Below, piece by piece: positions 50,271 through 59,013 of a stretch of 64,000 nt of DNA (position 1 is the first letter of the stretch; each line of letters opens with the position of its first letter). The translations under genes and the position numbers were made by a program. Source of the DNA: Terrimonas ferruginea DSM 30193 (lineage in GTDB: Bacteria; Bacteroidota; Bacteroidia; Chitinophagales; Chitinophagaceae); NCBI RefSeq assembly GCF_000425585.1, contig NZ_AUDS01000021.1, positions 1-64,000 on the forward strand, written 5' to 3'. The notes under the pieces are model-generated. The model had not been told where the DNA came from and did not search any database. It saw nothing but the letters and a program-made list of their open reading frames with translations.

Positions 50271-51188
50271 TCAACTTTTCTTCGTAGCGGCAGCATCTTC
50301 TTTAGGTGTTGCCGCTCTTTTTTCCTGCGCCGCTTTTATATCTTCCATATGGGGGCTTACTAAACTTTCCAGGTCTCCCGCTTTGATGTCGAGCGCATGT
50401 GCATCCTGCGCCAGTGCCAGCCAGGGTTTCGGACCGTCAAAGGGGTATTTTCCAAAAACAATTACGGGTGTTCCTTTCAGCACAACACTATCTGATCCTT
50501 TCAGCTTCCACTGATCAGCCCAATCGTATAATTGTTTTGCATCAGACTCGAGCAAACGCAGACAGGAGTGGCTGGCCGGATAACCGGGCAATGCGTATTG
50601 ATGCCAGCCGATACCCTCTTTGTTTTCGATATTAAAATTCCAGCGTAATACCCACTCATCATCGAACGTGCTGATCGTTTCTTCCGCTTTCCAGTTGGTG
50701 AAATACAAACCTTCCGGCGTAGGATGTGCTTTGCTGCCCATGCTCGTTGGACCTGCATATACCAGTTGTCCGTAGTTGTAAGCCGCAAAGGATTGCGTGG
50801 CATACGAAAAGAATACGATCTTTTCAATATCCTTTAAGCCTTTCGCCTCGAGCGGAAAAGGCATGTAAGCCTCCCGGTCACCGCTGAGATCATCGGGCAC
50901 CAACAGGGAATCCAGTTGACGGACGTGATCGAGGTCCACGCGGTTAACAGACAGGATGATGTATTTTCCTGCGGAGTCGGGCGTTTCTTTCAGGCGTTTA
51001 ACCCAGTCCTTGGACGGCTGAAAATGATATTGAAGATTTTTAGGCTTCTTCCATTCCCTGGTGGGTACTTTGTTTTCCTGTGCATCCTTTCCGGGCTGAT
51101 TGCTATTCTTGTCGTTGCCGGTGCAGCTTATAAGCATTACTGACGCAGCCACAGCTACCGAAAGGGATAAGATCGAAGTTTTTATCAT
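50271..51188 (-). CDS. L,D-transpeptidase (YkuD domain) lipoprotein
   Basis: A 305-residue lipoprotein (lipobox LISC, Cys22) with a YkuD domain from about 110 to 245. The catalytic block reads HQYALPGYPASHSCLRL, so the usual SHGC has Ser in place of Gly but keeps His and Cys. Such enzymes make 3-3 peptidoglycan cross-links or attach proteins. A C-terminal extension ends in an Ala/Lys-rich tail. It is convergent with the sorbosone-like gene, 8 bp apart. Confidence 0.85.
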   Translation of the reverse strand: MIKTSILSLSVAVAASVMLISCTGNDKNSNQPGKDAQENKVPTREWKKPKNLQYHFQPSKDWVKRLKETPDSAGKYIILSVNRVDLDHVRQLDSLLVPDDLSGDREAYMPFPLEAKGLKDIEKIVFFSYATQSFAAYNYGQLVYAGPTSMGSKAHPTPEGLYFTNWKAEETISTFDDEWVLRWNFNIENKEGIGWHQYALPGYPASHSCLRLLESDAKQLYDWADQWKLKGSDSVVLKGTPVIVFGKYPFDGPKPWLALAQDAHALDIKAGDLESLVSPHMEDIKAAQEKRAATPKEDAAATKKS

Positions 51189-51283
51189 AAATCCATTTTT
51201 CCCTTATCTGAAGCAATATCATGCCAGCCAGCGCAACAGACATGGCACAATTTTGCAGGGTAACAGATAAAAATATTACCATT

Positions 51284-51400
51284 ATGCAGAACTGGCTTAG
51301 AACCTTGCTTGCAGGCTACGCAGGCTACAAATGGGGCGGCGGATGCTTAGGCTTCATCGCTATTTTCGCCATTGTTTATTTCCTGCTGGGACATTGTTAA
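51284..51400 (+). CDS. Small 38-residue membrane protein
   Basis: A very short ORF, MQNWLRTLLAGYAGYKWG..., with a Gly-rich turn GGGC followed by one hydrophobic helix (23-36) and ending GHC. It lies between the divergent starts of the L,D-transpeptidase side and the end of dapA, with AT-rich sequence before the ATG. The pattern Trp/Leu amphipathic head, GGGC turn and single helix looks like a real small protein; I cannot name the family. Function unknown. Confidence 0.55.
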   Translation: MQNWLRTLLAGYAGYKWGGGCLGFIAIFAIVYFLLGHC

Positions 51401-51416
51401 ACGGGGAAATTTTACC

Positions 51417-52301
51417 CTAAAATTTACTGATATAGTCGCGGATTTGTTGACGCAGCTTATCGCTTACGCTGACGACCGGCAAACGGAAATAGTTTTTACA
51501 AAGATTCATTTCATCTAAATAGGCCTTGACGCCGGAAGGACTTCCTTCCGCGAACAGGGAGGTGATGATATCGGTAAGCCGGTGATGAATTGTTGCGGCC
51601 GTTTTCACGTCGCCCTTAAGTGCATGGCGCGCCATGTCGGAGAACGCTTCGGGATACGCGTTAGCCACCACGGAGATAACGCCGTCTGCCCCGCAGGCGA
51701 TCATGGGCAGTGTGAGCCCGTCGTCGCCGCTGATCACAAGAAATCCCTCGGGGCGGTATTTAAGCAGGTAATTGATCTGGTCAAAATTGCCACAGGCCTC
51801 TTTGGTTGCAAATACTTTATCGCACTCGCGTGCAATACGCAGTTGCGTCTCTGCCGTTACATTCTGCCCCGTACGCGATGGTACGTTGTATAACATCAGC
51901 GGCAGCGGTGTTTTTTCATTCAGCGCTTTGTAGTGCTGGAAAATCCCTTCCTGGCTGGGGCGGTTGTAATAAGGCGATACGGAAAGGATCGCATCGTAGC
52001 CGGTGAGGTCATAATGCGCAAAGGCATCGAGCACTTCTCTGGTGTCGTTGCCACCGATACCGGCCATCAGCGGCACGCGGCCGTTGACGGTTTGCTGCAC
52101 AAACGTAAACACTTCCTGTTTTTCTTCACCATGAATTGTCGCGCTTTCACCGGTGGTGCCCAATACGACCAGGTACTCCACCTTACCCTTGATCCAAAAC
52201 TCGATCAACTGTTTATAGCTGTTCCAGTCAATAGATCCATCGGCAAGAAAAGGAGTTACAATGGCGATACCGGTACCGGTAAATTTTTGTTGGAGCGACA
52301 T
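51417..52301 (-). CDS. dapA: 4-hydroxy-tetrahydrodipicolinate synthase
   Basis: A 294-residue TIM-barrel aldolase that condenses pyruvate with aspartate semialdehyde, the first step of lysine and meso-diaminopimelate synthesis. Schiff-base Lys167 lies in FATKEACG, Tyr138 in LYNVPSRTG, and the pyruvate loop is GTTGES (48-53). The frame is open 60 more codons upstream, but the ATG at 52301 gives the family length and follows a candidate -7 box. Confidence 0.95.
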   Translation of the reverse strand: MSLQQKFTGTGIAIVTPFLADGSIDWNSYKQLIEFWIKGKVEYLVVLGTTGESATIHGEEKQEVFTFVQQTVNGRVPLMAGIGGNDTREVLDAFAHYDLTGYDAILSVSPYYNRPSQEGIFQHYKALNEKTPLPLMLYNVPSRTGQNVTAETQLRIARECDKVFATKEACGNFDQINYLLKYRPEGFLVISGDDGLTLPMIACGADGVISVVANAYPEAFSDMARHALKGDVKTAATIHHRLTDIITSLFAEGSPSGVKAYLDEMNLCKNYFRLPVVSVSDKLRQQIRDYISKF

Positions 52302-52339
52302 TTTTAAACTAATTATTTTTTTTAGGTGAATGAATGTTT

Positions 52340-52347
52340 CAAAAATA
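52340..52347 (-). promoter_or_regulatory. Candidate -7 box of dapA
   Basis: On the minus strand TATTTTTG, matching TAnnTTTG, 38 bp before the ATG. No clean TTTG at the expected -33 distance. Confidence 0.45.
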
Positions 52348-52623
52348 AGATTTTGACGCTTACGAATTGCAGAAACCCGCAAATCTTCTAAAGCGTAAGC
52401 AGAAGGCATTTTACAGATGAATGTATAAAATGTAAGGATGAAATGGAGCAGGCAAAGATGCTGCTGAAGAAAAACCCGCAAAGGTCGGCAGTGATGAAGC
52501 GATTTTTTTTTCGTATCCTGCGCAACGAAGAGAAATAATGGGTTGTCAGCCTATTCAGGAACGGAGTTTTTCCGAACCTGATAATATGAAATAATCGATG
52601 TTTCTCATACAGTAGTGTGTAGC

Positions 52624-52645
52624 GGGATGTGTTTCTACACGTCCC
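52624..52645 (+). terminator. Plus-strand terminator of unassigned transcript
   Basis: GGGATGTGT-TTCT-ACACGTCCC followed by TTTTTCTTTTTT on the plus strand. The only genes nearby are on the minus strand, where the T tract is missing. Confidence 0.7.
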
Positions 52646-52671
52646 TTTTTCTTTTTTACTCCGTTACACTA

Positions 52672-53154
52672 CTATTTCGAAATCAGCCGTGAAGTGGCTT
52701 TATCCAGTAAAAGGCTTTTGAGGAAATCGCCTGACTCATCGCCGGTGCAGGCCAGGTCGTGAAGGGTAACATTTTCCAGTAACCGGTCCACCGTGAATTG
52801 GATCATTGTCCAGAGCGAGCGTGCAGAACAATCCACGGAATTGGTACAAAGGCGGAAAGAGGAGCCTGTTTGTGTACCTACTTCCTGTTCCAGGATCATT
52901 CCTCCCAATGCGCTCAATACATCGCGGATCACGATCTCGCGCGAGGGGCGCGCCAGGACGTAACCGCCTTTGTTACCGGGTGTGCTGTTGATGAATCCTT
53001 TCATGCGCAGCACACGCGTAAGCTTGGCCACATAGTGACTGCTGATACCTTCGGCTTCGGTCAGTTGCGGTATGCTGAGGCCTTTCGCGTCTTTGCATCC
53101 TGCAATGCGGATCAGTATGCGTAGTCCGTATTCTTCCTGGGCGGTAACTTTCAT
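52672..53154 (-). CDS. Rrf2-family transcriptional regulator
   Basis: A 160-residue winged-helix regulator with the Rrf2 recognition region 'LTEAEGISSHYVAKLTRVLRMKGFINS' and the wing PGNKGGYVLARP. Three cysteines in the effector region (Cys103, Cys109, Cys136; 'RLCTNSVDCSARSLW') could bind an iron-sulfur cluster as in IscR/SufR. It is the last gene of the SUF cluster, 22 bp after the DUF59 gene, which suggests autoregulation of the operon. Confidence 0.9.
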   Translation of the reverse strand: MKVTAQEEYGLRILIRIAGCKDAKGLSIPQLTEAEGISSHYVAKLTRVLRMKGFINSTPGNKGGYVLARPSREIVIRDVLSALGGMILEQEVGTQTGSSFRLCTNSVDCSARSLWTMIQFTVDRLLENVTLHDLACTGDESGDFLKSLLLDKATSRLISK

Positions 53155-53176
53155 ATCTGTTTAGATCTTTTCAAGT

Positions 53177-53494
53177 TCATAAGAATCCCAGTTCCAGCTG
53201 GGCTGCTTCCGACATCCGGCTCTTATCCCAGGCCGGCGTCCAGGTGAGTACCACGTGTACATCATTTACTCCTTCAATTTCGCGGAGCTTCTGGTCTACT
53301 TCCACAGGCAGCGTCTGCGCAGCGGGACATCCCGGTGCCGTCAGTGTCATCACTACCTGGATATTGTTATCTGCGTTGATGTTGATTTCATAGATCAACC
53401 CCAGCTCCCAGATACTTACCGGCAGTTCGGGATCAAAGATCGTTTGCAAACGTTCGATCACCGCTTGTTTCAATTCCTCCTCCGTTCTGCTCAT
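53177..53494 (-). CDS. DUF59/MIP18-family iron-sulfur assembly protein (SufT-like)
   Basis: A 105-residue protein of the DUF59 family, with 'IFDPELPVSIWELGLIYEI', 'VVMTLTAPGCPAAQTLPVEV' (conserved Cys in APGCPA) and 'VVLTWTPAWDKSRMSEAA'. In SUF operons this protein assists iron-sulfur cluster maturation or delivery. Its start overlaps the sufE stop by 4 bp (ATGA), so translation is coupled. Confidence 0.92.
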   Translation of the reverse strand: MSRTEEELKQAVIERLQTIFDPELPVSIWELGLIYEININADNNIQVVMTLTAPGCPAAQTLPVEVDQKLREIEGVNDVHVVLTWTPAWDKSRMSEAAQLELGFL

Positions 53495-53934
53495 CCGTTT
53501 ACTTCGTTTTTGAGTTTATAAGCCAGCGCGTAATTCTTCATTTGTTTTACCATCGACAACAACCCGTTGGACCTTGTCTGCGCCAGGTGCGAGGTCATCC
53601 CGATCTGCTGGATAAATGCCAGCGGCGTTTCGATGATCGCATCCGGTGTTTGCCCGGACAATACCCGGATCAGCATACTCACCAGTCCTTTCACGATGAT
53701 TGCATCGCTGTCTGCTTCGAAGAACACACGGCCATCACGGTAATTGGCTACCATCCATACGGTCGACTGGCAACCTTTGATCTTGTTCTCATCGAGCTTA
53801 TGCTCCTGTGCAAGCGGCGCCAGTTTTTTTCCCAGGTCGATAATGTATTCATACTTATCGTCCCAGGAATCGAAGAGCGCAAACTCTTCCACAATCTCTT
53901 TTTCTATTTCCGCGATCGGCTTTGTTTCTTCCAT
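53491..53934 (-). CDS. sufE: SufE sulfur acceptor
   Basis: A 147-residue protein that accepts persulfide from SufS and stimulates it. The acceptor is Cys55 in KIKGCQSTVW; flanking motifs DDKYEYIIDLGKKL and 'SMLIRVLSGQTPDAI' are typical. It starts 5 bp after sufS ends. Confidence 0.95.
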   Translation of the reverse strand: MEETKPIAEIEKEIVEEFALFDSWDDKYEYIIDLGKKLAPLAQEHKLDENKIKGCQSTVWMVANYRDGRVFFEADSDAIIVKGLVSMLIRVLSGQTPDAIIETPLAFIQQIGMTSHLAQTRSNGLLSMVKQMKNYALAYKLKNEVNG

Positions 53935-53939
53935 GCGTT

Positions 53940-55181
53940 TTATGCCAGCAATTTGATGGCGCGTTGCAGACCGGCGATGAGCCTGTCCAGTTCTTCCATT
54001 GTGTTATATACTGCGAACGAGGCGCGCACTGTTCCGGGAATACCGAAACGGTGCATCAGCGGTTGTGCGCAGTGGTGCCCGGTACGCACGGCAATACCTT
54101 GCGTATCGAGCAGGATGCCGATGTCCTGCGGATGAATCCCGTCAATAATAAAAGACACCAGGCTGATCTTTTCAGCAGCCTGCCCGATGATCCGCAGCCC
54201 CGGCAGTTGTTGCAGTTTGTCCGTTGCATAAGCCAGCAACTGATCTTCGTGTTGGCGCATACGGTCTTTTCCTGTCTCCGTTACAAAATCCAATGCCGCT
54301 TTAAATGCAACAGTGTCTGCTATGTTAGGCGTACCTGCTTCGTATTTATAAGGCAGTTCGTTGAAGGTGGTGCCTTCAAAACTCACCTCTTTGATCATTT
54401 CTCCCCCACCCTGGAATACCGGCATGGCGTCCAGCAATTCTTTTTTCCCATACAATACGCCAATACCTGTGGGGCCGTATACTTTATGTGCAGACATGGC
54501 AAAGAAATCGCAGTCCAGCACCTGCACATCGATATCGAGATGCACGCTTGATTGCGCACCATCGATCATTACCACGGCTCCCTGCCGGTGCGCCGCATCG
54601 ATGATTTCTTTTACCGGGTTCACTGTACCCAATGCATTGGATACATGCACAATGGAAACAATCTTTGTCCGCGGACTCAGCAATGCTTTGTACGCATCCA
54701 TATCCAGTTCGCCATTATCCAGCACGGGGATCACTTTCAGCACCGCTTCTTTTTCCAGGCAAAGCAATTGCCAGGGTACGATATTGGAATGGTGTTCCAT
54801 ACCGGAGATGATGATCTCGTCTCCTTTGTTCACCTGCTGGCGTCCCCAGGTTTGTGCAACCAGGTTGATGCTTTCGGTGGTACCGCGCGTAAAGATGATC
54901 TGTTCGCGGCTGGCGGCATTGATAAAACGGGCAACCGTATCACGCGTGGCTTCAAAAGCGGCAGTAGCTTCTTCGGCCAGCGTATGAATACCACGATGAA
55001 TATTGGCATTGTAACCCGAGTAATAATCTACAAGCGCATCGATCACCACCTTTGGTTTCTGCGATGTAGCCGCATTGTCCAGGTACACCAGCGGATGCCC
55101 TTTCACTTCCCGCTGCAATACGGGAAACTGACGGCGGATCGCTGCTATATCAAGTGATGGTATGGTTGTTTCCGTAATCAT
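53940..55181 (-). CDS. sufS: Cysteine desulfurase SufS
   Basis: A 413-residue PLP enzyme that takes sulfur from cysteine. PLP lysine is Lys233 in SAHKVYGPTG, with His131 in GMEHHSN and the catalytic Cys371 in RTGHHCAQP. Length fits group II desulfurases. Its start overlaps the sufD stop by 4 bp. Confidence 0.96.
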   Translation of the reverse strand: MITETTIPSLDIAAIRRQFPVLQREVKGHPLVYLDNAATSQKPKVVIDALVDYYSGYNANIHRGIHTLAEEATAAFEATRDTVARFINAASREQIIFTRGTTESINLVAQTWGRQQVNKGDEIIISGMEHHSNIVPWQLLCLEKEAVLKVIPVLDNGELDMDAYKALLSPRTKIVSIVHVSNALGTVNPVKEIIDAAHRQGAVVMIDGAQSSVHLDIDVQVLDCDFFAMSAHKVYGPTGIGVLYGKKELLDAMPVFQGGGEMIKEVSFEGTTFNELPYKYEAGTPNIADTVAFKAALDFVTETGKDRMRQHEDQLLAYATDKLQQLPGLRIIGQAAEKISLVSFIIDGIHPQDIGILLDTQGIAVRTGHHCAQPLMHRFGIPGTVRASFAVYNTMEELDRLIAGLQRAIKLLA

Positions 55182-56479
55182 GATTGAGTGAATTGCAGGC
55201 GACCGGCAATCAGGCTGTCAACATAAGCCCGGATGGGCGCCAGTTTGATTTTTTCCAGCACATCCAATGCAAATCCCTGGAGCAACAGTGCCTGGGCAGC
55301 TTGTTGTGTGATACCACGGGAACGCAGATAGAACAGCGCTTCTTCGTCCAACTGACCTACCGTACACCCGTGTGAACATTTTACATCGTCGGCAAATATC
55401 TCCAGTTGAGGTTTGGTATTAACGCTCGCTGTTTTTGACAGCAATACATTTTTGTTGGTCTGGTACGCATTGGTTTTCTGCGCAGGCTGGCGAACAAATA
55501 TTTTTCCATTGAAAACACCGGTAGACTGCTCATCGAGAATGCCTTTGTACAATTCATAGCTCAGGCAATTCGGCGCCACATTGTCTACGATAGTGTGATT
55601 GTCTACATGGCTGTTGCCCTGCTGAAAGTACAGGCCATAGAGGTGTCCTTCGCAATAAGGAGCTTCGAGTACAAGGTTGAGGTTGTTGCGCACGATACCA
55701 CCGTTCAGGGAAATGGTCACAGTATTAACGTGGCTGGCTCCGGTCTGACGGATATGGCTTGTGCTTACGAGGTTGGCGGAAGCAACGTCGTTCTGGATTT
55801 TGTAATATTCCAGGCGGGCGTCTTTTTCTACAGCTACTTCGAATACCTGGTTGGTAAAACTATCGGCATTGCCGATAGTATGGTATGTTTCAACGATGGT
55901 GACACCGGCGTTTTGTCCGAGATACACGAGGCTGCGGGGCTGCGCCAGTACGGCTTCGGCGCGCGCATCCACGATGTGATAAATATAAACGGGATGTTCG
56001 ATCTCGGTGTTTTTGCCGATATGCAGATAAATGCCGCCATCAGATAATGCTGTATTGAGTGCATTGATTCCGTCACGCAGGTAATCGGCGCTGTGGCCAT
56101 AATGCTGATCAACGATGGCTGCATATTCACCTTCAGCAGCTTCGTTTAATGGAAGCAACACCAGGTTTTTGCTGCGCAGAGTGGATAAAGCGGCCACGTA
56201 CCGGCCATTTATAAATACCAGTTCATTCGCTGCCTCATGGGCTGGCAGGCGGAGATCGTTGATATCCGCGGCCTGCAATGTGTCAGCGGATTGCAACCGG
56301 TATTGTGTATTGAACAGGCTGTTGATACGCGTGTACTTCCACTCTTCATGTTTCACACCGGGCACACCCAGTTGGCTGAATGCGGCGAAGGCCTGCTGCC
56401 GGTGATCATTGAGCACGGAAGTAGTGCCGGTCTGCTGCTGATCAAAATATTCTTTGAAATATAAAGTCGAATCGTTCAT
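55178..56479 (-). CDS. sufD: Iron-sulfur scaffold subunit SufD
   Basis: A 433-residue SufB/SufD-family subunit of the SufBC2D scaffold. The N-terminal part 'GVPGVKHEEWKYTRINSLFN' and the C-terminal beta-helix ending with 'DVKCSHGCTVGQLDEEALFYLRSRGI' and ALLLQGFALDVL are diagnostic. It works with SufB and SufC in the cytoplasm. 73 bp separate it from sufC. Confidence 0.95.
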   Translation of the reverse strand: MNDSTLYFKEYFDQQQTGTTSVLNDHRQQAFAAFSQLGVPGVKHEEWKYTRINSLFNTQYRLQSADTLQAADINDLRLPAHEAANELVFINGRYVAALSTLRSKNLVLLPLNEAAEGEYAAIVDQHYGHSADYLRDGINALNTALSDGGIYLHIGKNTEIEHPVYIYHIVDARAEAVLAQPRSLVYLGQNAGVTIVETYHTIGNADSFTNQVFEVAVEKDARLEYYKIQNDVASANLVSTSHIRQTGASHVNTVTISLNGGIVRNNLNLVLEAPYCEGHLYGLYFQQGNSHVDNHTIVDNVAPNCLSYELYKGILDEQSTGVFNGKIFVRQPAQKTNAYQTNKNVLLSKTASVNTKPQLEIFADDVKCSHGCTVGQLDEEALFYLRSRGITQQAAQALLLQGFALDVLEKIKLAPIRAYVDSLIAGRLQFTQS

Positions 56480-56552
56480 GTAAATTCAGAGTTAAGCAGG
56501 GCTGTCTGATCCGGAACAGGAATGCCCTGTGATTGACCTGTACCGGAGCGGA

Positions 56553-57317
56553 TTAAGCCTCCTGTCCTACTTTTACTTCGTTGCGGATGAAGTCGTATCC
56601 TTTTTCTTCCAGCTCGAGCGCCAGTTCTTTCGGACCTGATTTCACGATGCGGCCATCATATAATACGTGTACAAAGTCGGGAATGATATAATCCAGCAGG
56701 CGCTGATAGTGCGTCACCACCAGTACGGCGTTGTCTTTGCTGCGCAATTTATTTACACCATTGGCTACGATACGGATGGCATCGATATCGAGACCGGAAT
56801 CGGTTTCGTCGAGGATGGCGAGTTTGGGTTCAAGCATGGCCATCTGGAAAACTTCGTTGCGTTTCTTTTCACCACCGGAAAACCCTTCGTTCAGCGAGCG
56901 GCTGAGCAGGCTTTGATCGATATTGGTGATCGCCATTTTCTCTTTCATCATTTTCAGAAAGGCCACGGCGTCGAGTGGTTCTTCACCGCGGTATTTGCGG
57001 ATCTGGTTCACGGCCGTTTTAATGAAATTAGTAGTGGTCAGTCCCGGAATTTCCACGGGGTATTGAAAAGCGAGGAACAAACCTTCGCCGGCACGTTCTT
57101 CGGGCGCCAGGTCCAGCAGGTCTTTACCTAAGAAATCTACAGTACCTCCGGTAACATCGAAATGTTCGCGGCCCGCCAGCACCGAGGCCAGCGTGCTTTT
57201 ACCCGCACCGTTGGGTCCCATGATCGCATGCACTTCACCTGGTTTGATTTCCAGGTTCAATCCTTTTAAGATTTTCTTCCCCTCAATTTCTGCGTGCAGG
57301 TTCTGAATGTTGAGCAT
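56553..57317 (-). CDS. sufC: Iron-sulfur assembly ATPase SufC
   Basis: A 254-residue ABC-type ATPase that drives cluster assembly in SufBC2D. Walker A GPNGAGKST (34-42), signature FSGGEKKRNE, Walker B LAILDETDSGLD and the H-loop VVTHYQRLLDYI are present. Lies 43 bp after sufB. Confidence 0.97.
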   Translation of the reverse strand: MLNIQNLHAEIEGKKILKGLNLEIKPGEVHAIMGPNGAGKSTLASVLAGREHFDVTGGTVDFLGKDLLDLAPEERAGEGLFLAFQYPVEIPGLTTTNFIKTAVNQIRKYRGEEPLDAVAFLKMMKEKMAITNIDQSLLSRSLNEGFSGGEKKRNEVFQMAMLEPKLAILDETDSGLDIDAIRIVANGVNKLRSKDNAVLVVTHYQRLLDYIIPDFVHVLYDGRIVKSGPKELALELEEKGYDFIRNEVKVGQEA

Positions 57318-57360
57318 AGTATGTGTAATTAAAAACGAGTATTTTATTTAAATTAAAATA

Positions 57361-58845
57361 TTAACCAACGCTGCCTTCAAGACTGATAGCCAGCAATTTT
57401 TGTGCTTCCACCGCAAACTCCATGGGAAGCTGGTTCATCACCTCTTTGGCAAAGCCGTTGATGATGAGTGCTACCGCCGTTTCGGTGTCGATGCCGCGTT
57501 GATTGCAATAGAAAATCTGGTCTTCCCCGATCTTGGAAGTAGTGGCTTCGTGTTCTACCACGGCCGTGTTATTCTTTACTTCGATGTAAGGGAAGGTATG
57601 TGCACCGCATTTATCGCCCAGCAGCAGTGAGTCGCATTGGGAGAAGTTGCGCGCGTTTTCGGCGTTGCGGTTTACCTGTACCAGTCCGCGATAGCTGTTG
57701 TTGCTGAAGCCGGCGGAAATACCTTTTGATACGATGCGGCTGCGGGTGTTCTTCCCGAGGTGCATAATCTTGGTACCGGTATCAGCTTGCTGGTAATTAT
57801 TGGTAACGGCAACCGAATAAAATTCTCCAACGGAATTGTCTCCTTTCAGGATCACGCTGGGGTACTTCCAGGTAATGGAAGAACCGGTTTCCACCTGCGT
57901 CCAGGATATTTTTGAGTTGTCGCCTTTGCAGATACCGCGTTTGGTGACGAAGTTGTAGATACCTCCCACGCCGTTCTTGTCGCCGGGATACCAGTTCTGA
58001 ACGGTGGAATATTTCACTTCGGCATTTTCCATGGCAACGATTTCAACCACCGCTGCGTGCAACTGGTTTTCGTCGCGCATCGGAGCTGTACATCCTTCGA
58101 GGTAGCTGACGTAGCTGCCTTCTTCGGCCACGATAAGGGTACGTTCGAACTGCCCGGTATTCTCGGCATTGATCCGGAAGTAAGTGGACAATTCCATCGG
58201 GCAGCGCACGCCTTTGGGAATATAACAGAAAGAACCGTCGCTGAACACGGCAGCATTCAGAGCGGCAAAGAAATTATCGGTTACGGGTACCACCGAACTC
58301 AGGTGTTTGCGCACCAGCTCGGGGTGTTCCTGGATCGCTTCGCTGATGGAGCAGAAAATGATGCCGAGTTCGCCGAGTTGTTCCTTGAACGTGGTACCGA
58401 TAGAGATACTGTCGATTACCGCGTCCACGGCAACACCGCTCAGGCGTTTCTGTTCGTCGAGCGAAATGCCGAGTTTTTCGAAAGTGCGGCGGAGCTCAGG
58501 ATCGATCTCGTCGAGGCTTTTGGGCTTTATCTTCTGCTTGGGAGCGGAATAATAAATGATATCCTGGTAGTTGATGGGAGGATAATTGATATTGGCCCAA
58601 TCGGGTTCTTTCATTTTGAGCCAATGCTGGTAGGCTTTGAGCCGCCATTCCAGCATCCATTCCGGTTCATTTTTCTTGGCGGAAATAAAGCGAACGGTAT
58701 CTTCATTGAGGCCGGGGGGAGCCTCATCGGCTTCAATATTGGTTACAAAACCATATTTATAGTCTCCAAGGACCGCTTTTTCGATGGCTGCACGCTCGTC
58801 ATCCACTATGACCTCCTGGGGGAGTTGTTCTATTTCTGTTTTCAT
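57361..58845 (-). CDS. sufB: Iron-sulfur scaffold subunit SufB
   Basis: A 494-residue cluster scaffold, first gene of the SUF operon. Key blocks are '[19 protein letters not shown]', '[20 protein letters not shown]', '[20 protein letters not shown]' and the C-terminal [22 protein letters not shown] start at the ATG at 58845, ten codons inside the open frame, because a TATCTTTG box lies 5 bp upstream; the longer frame would overlap it. Confidence 0.95.
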   Translation of the reverse strand: MKTEIEQLPQEVIVDDERAAIEKAVLGDYKYGFVTNIEADEAPPGLNEDTVRFISAKKNEPEWMLEWRLKAYQHWLKMKEPDWANINYPPINYQDIIYYSAPKQKIKPKSLDEIDPELRRTFEKLGISLDEQKRLSGVAVDAVIDSISIGTTFKEQLGELGIIFCSISEAIQEHPELVRKHLSSVVPVTDNFFAALNAAVFSDGSFCYIPKGVRCPMELSTYFRINAENTGQFERTLIVAEEGSYVSYLEGCTAPMRDENQLHAAVVEIVAMENAEVKYSTVQNWYPGDKNGVGGIYNFVTKRGICKGDNSKISWTQVETGSSITWKYPSVILKGDNSVGEFYSVAVTNNYQQADTGTKIMHLGKNTRSRIVSKGISAGFSNNSYRGLVQVNRNAENARNFSQCDSLLLGDKCGAHTFPYIEVKNNTAVVEHEATTSKIGEDQIFYCNQRGIDTETAVALIINGFAKEVMNQLPMEFAVEAQKLLAISLEGSVG

Positions 58846-58850
58846 CGCTG

Positions 58851-58886
58851 CAAAGATACAAATGAATTTGTACAAAAAAGTACAAA
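58851..58886 (-). promoter_or_regulatory. sufB -7 box with upstream inverted repeat
   Basis: On the minus strand TATCTTTG (58858-58851), 5 bp before the ATG, implies a leaderless or near-leaderless sufB mRNA. A perfect 20-bp inverted repeat TTTGTAC-N6-GTACAAA (58867-58886) lies 8 bp upstream of the box, where -33 contacts would be, and is a plausible operator for the Rrf2 regulator of this operon. Confidence 0.55.
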
Positions 58887-59013
58887 CAATGCCGTTTTAT
58901 TGGGGGAGATACTGTAAATCAGGCCCGTTTCCGGGGCGTTTTAACATAATGACACAGCAGGGCTCTATTTGTTCGTAAACGCTTAAAAGTTTCCGGGAGT
59001 CGAAAATGCGGGA

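Larger units (their letters stand above)
52302..52671. other. 370-bp gap before dapA with hairpins, no convincing gene
   Basis: Holds the dapA -7 box, an inverted repeat GCTTACG..CGTAAGC (about 52357-52401), a 31-codon ATG-started frame at 52444-52539, a hairpin CAGG-AA-CGGA..TCCG-AA-CCTG (52556-52580) and a plus-strand terminator (52624-52645). A plus-strand small RNA is possible. Confidence 0.5.

Noticed and set aside
52302-52481. Longer start for dapA
   Set aside because: Sixty extra residues are unlike DapA, and a TAnnTTTG box lies between the two starts.
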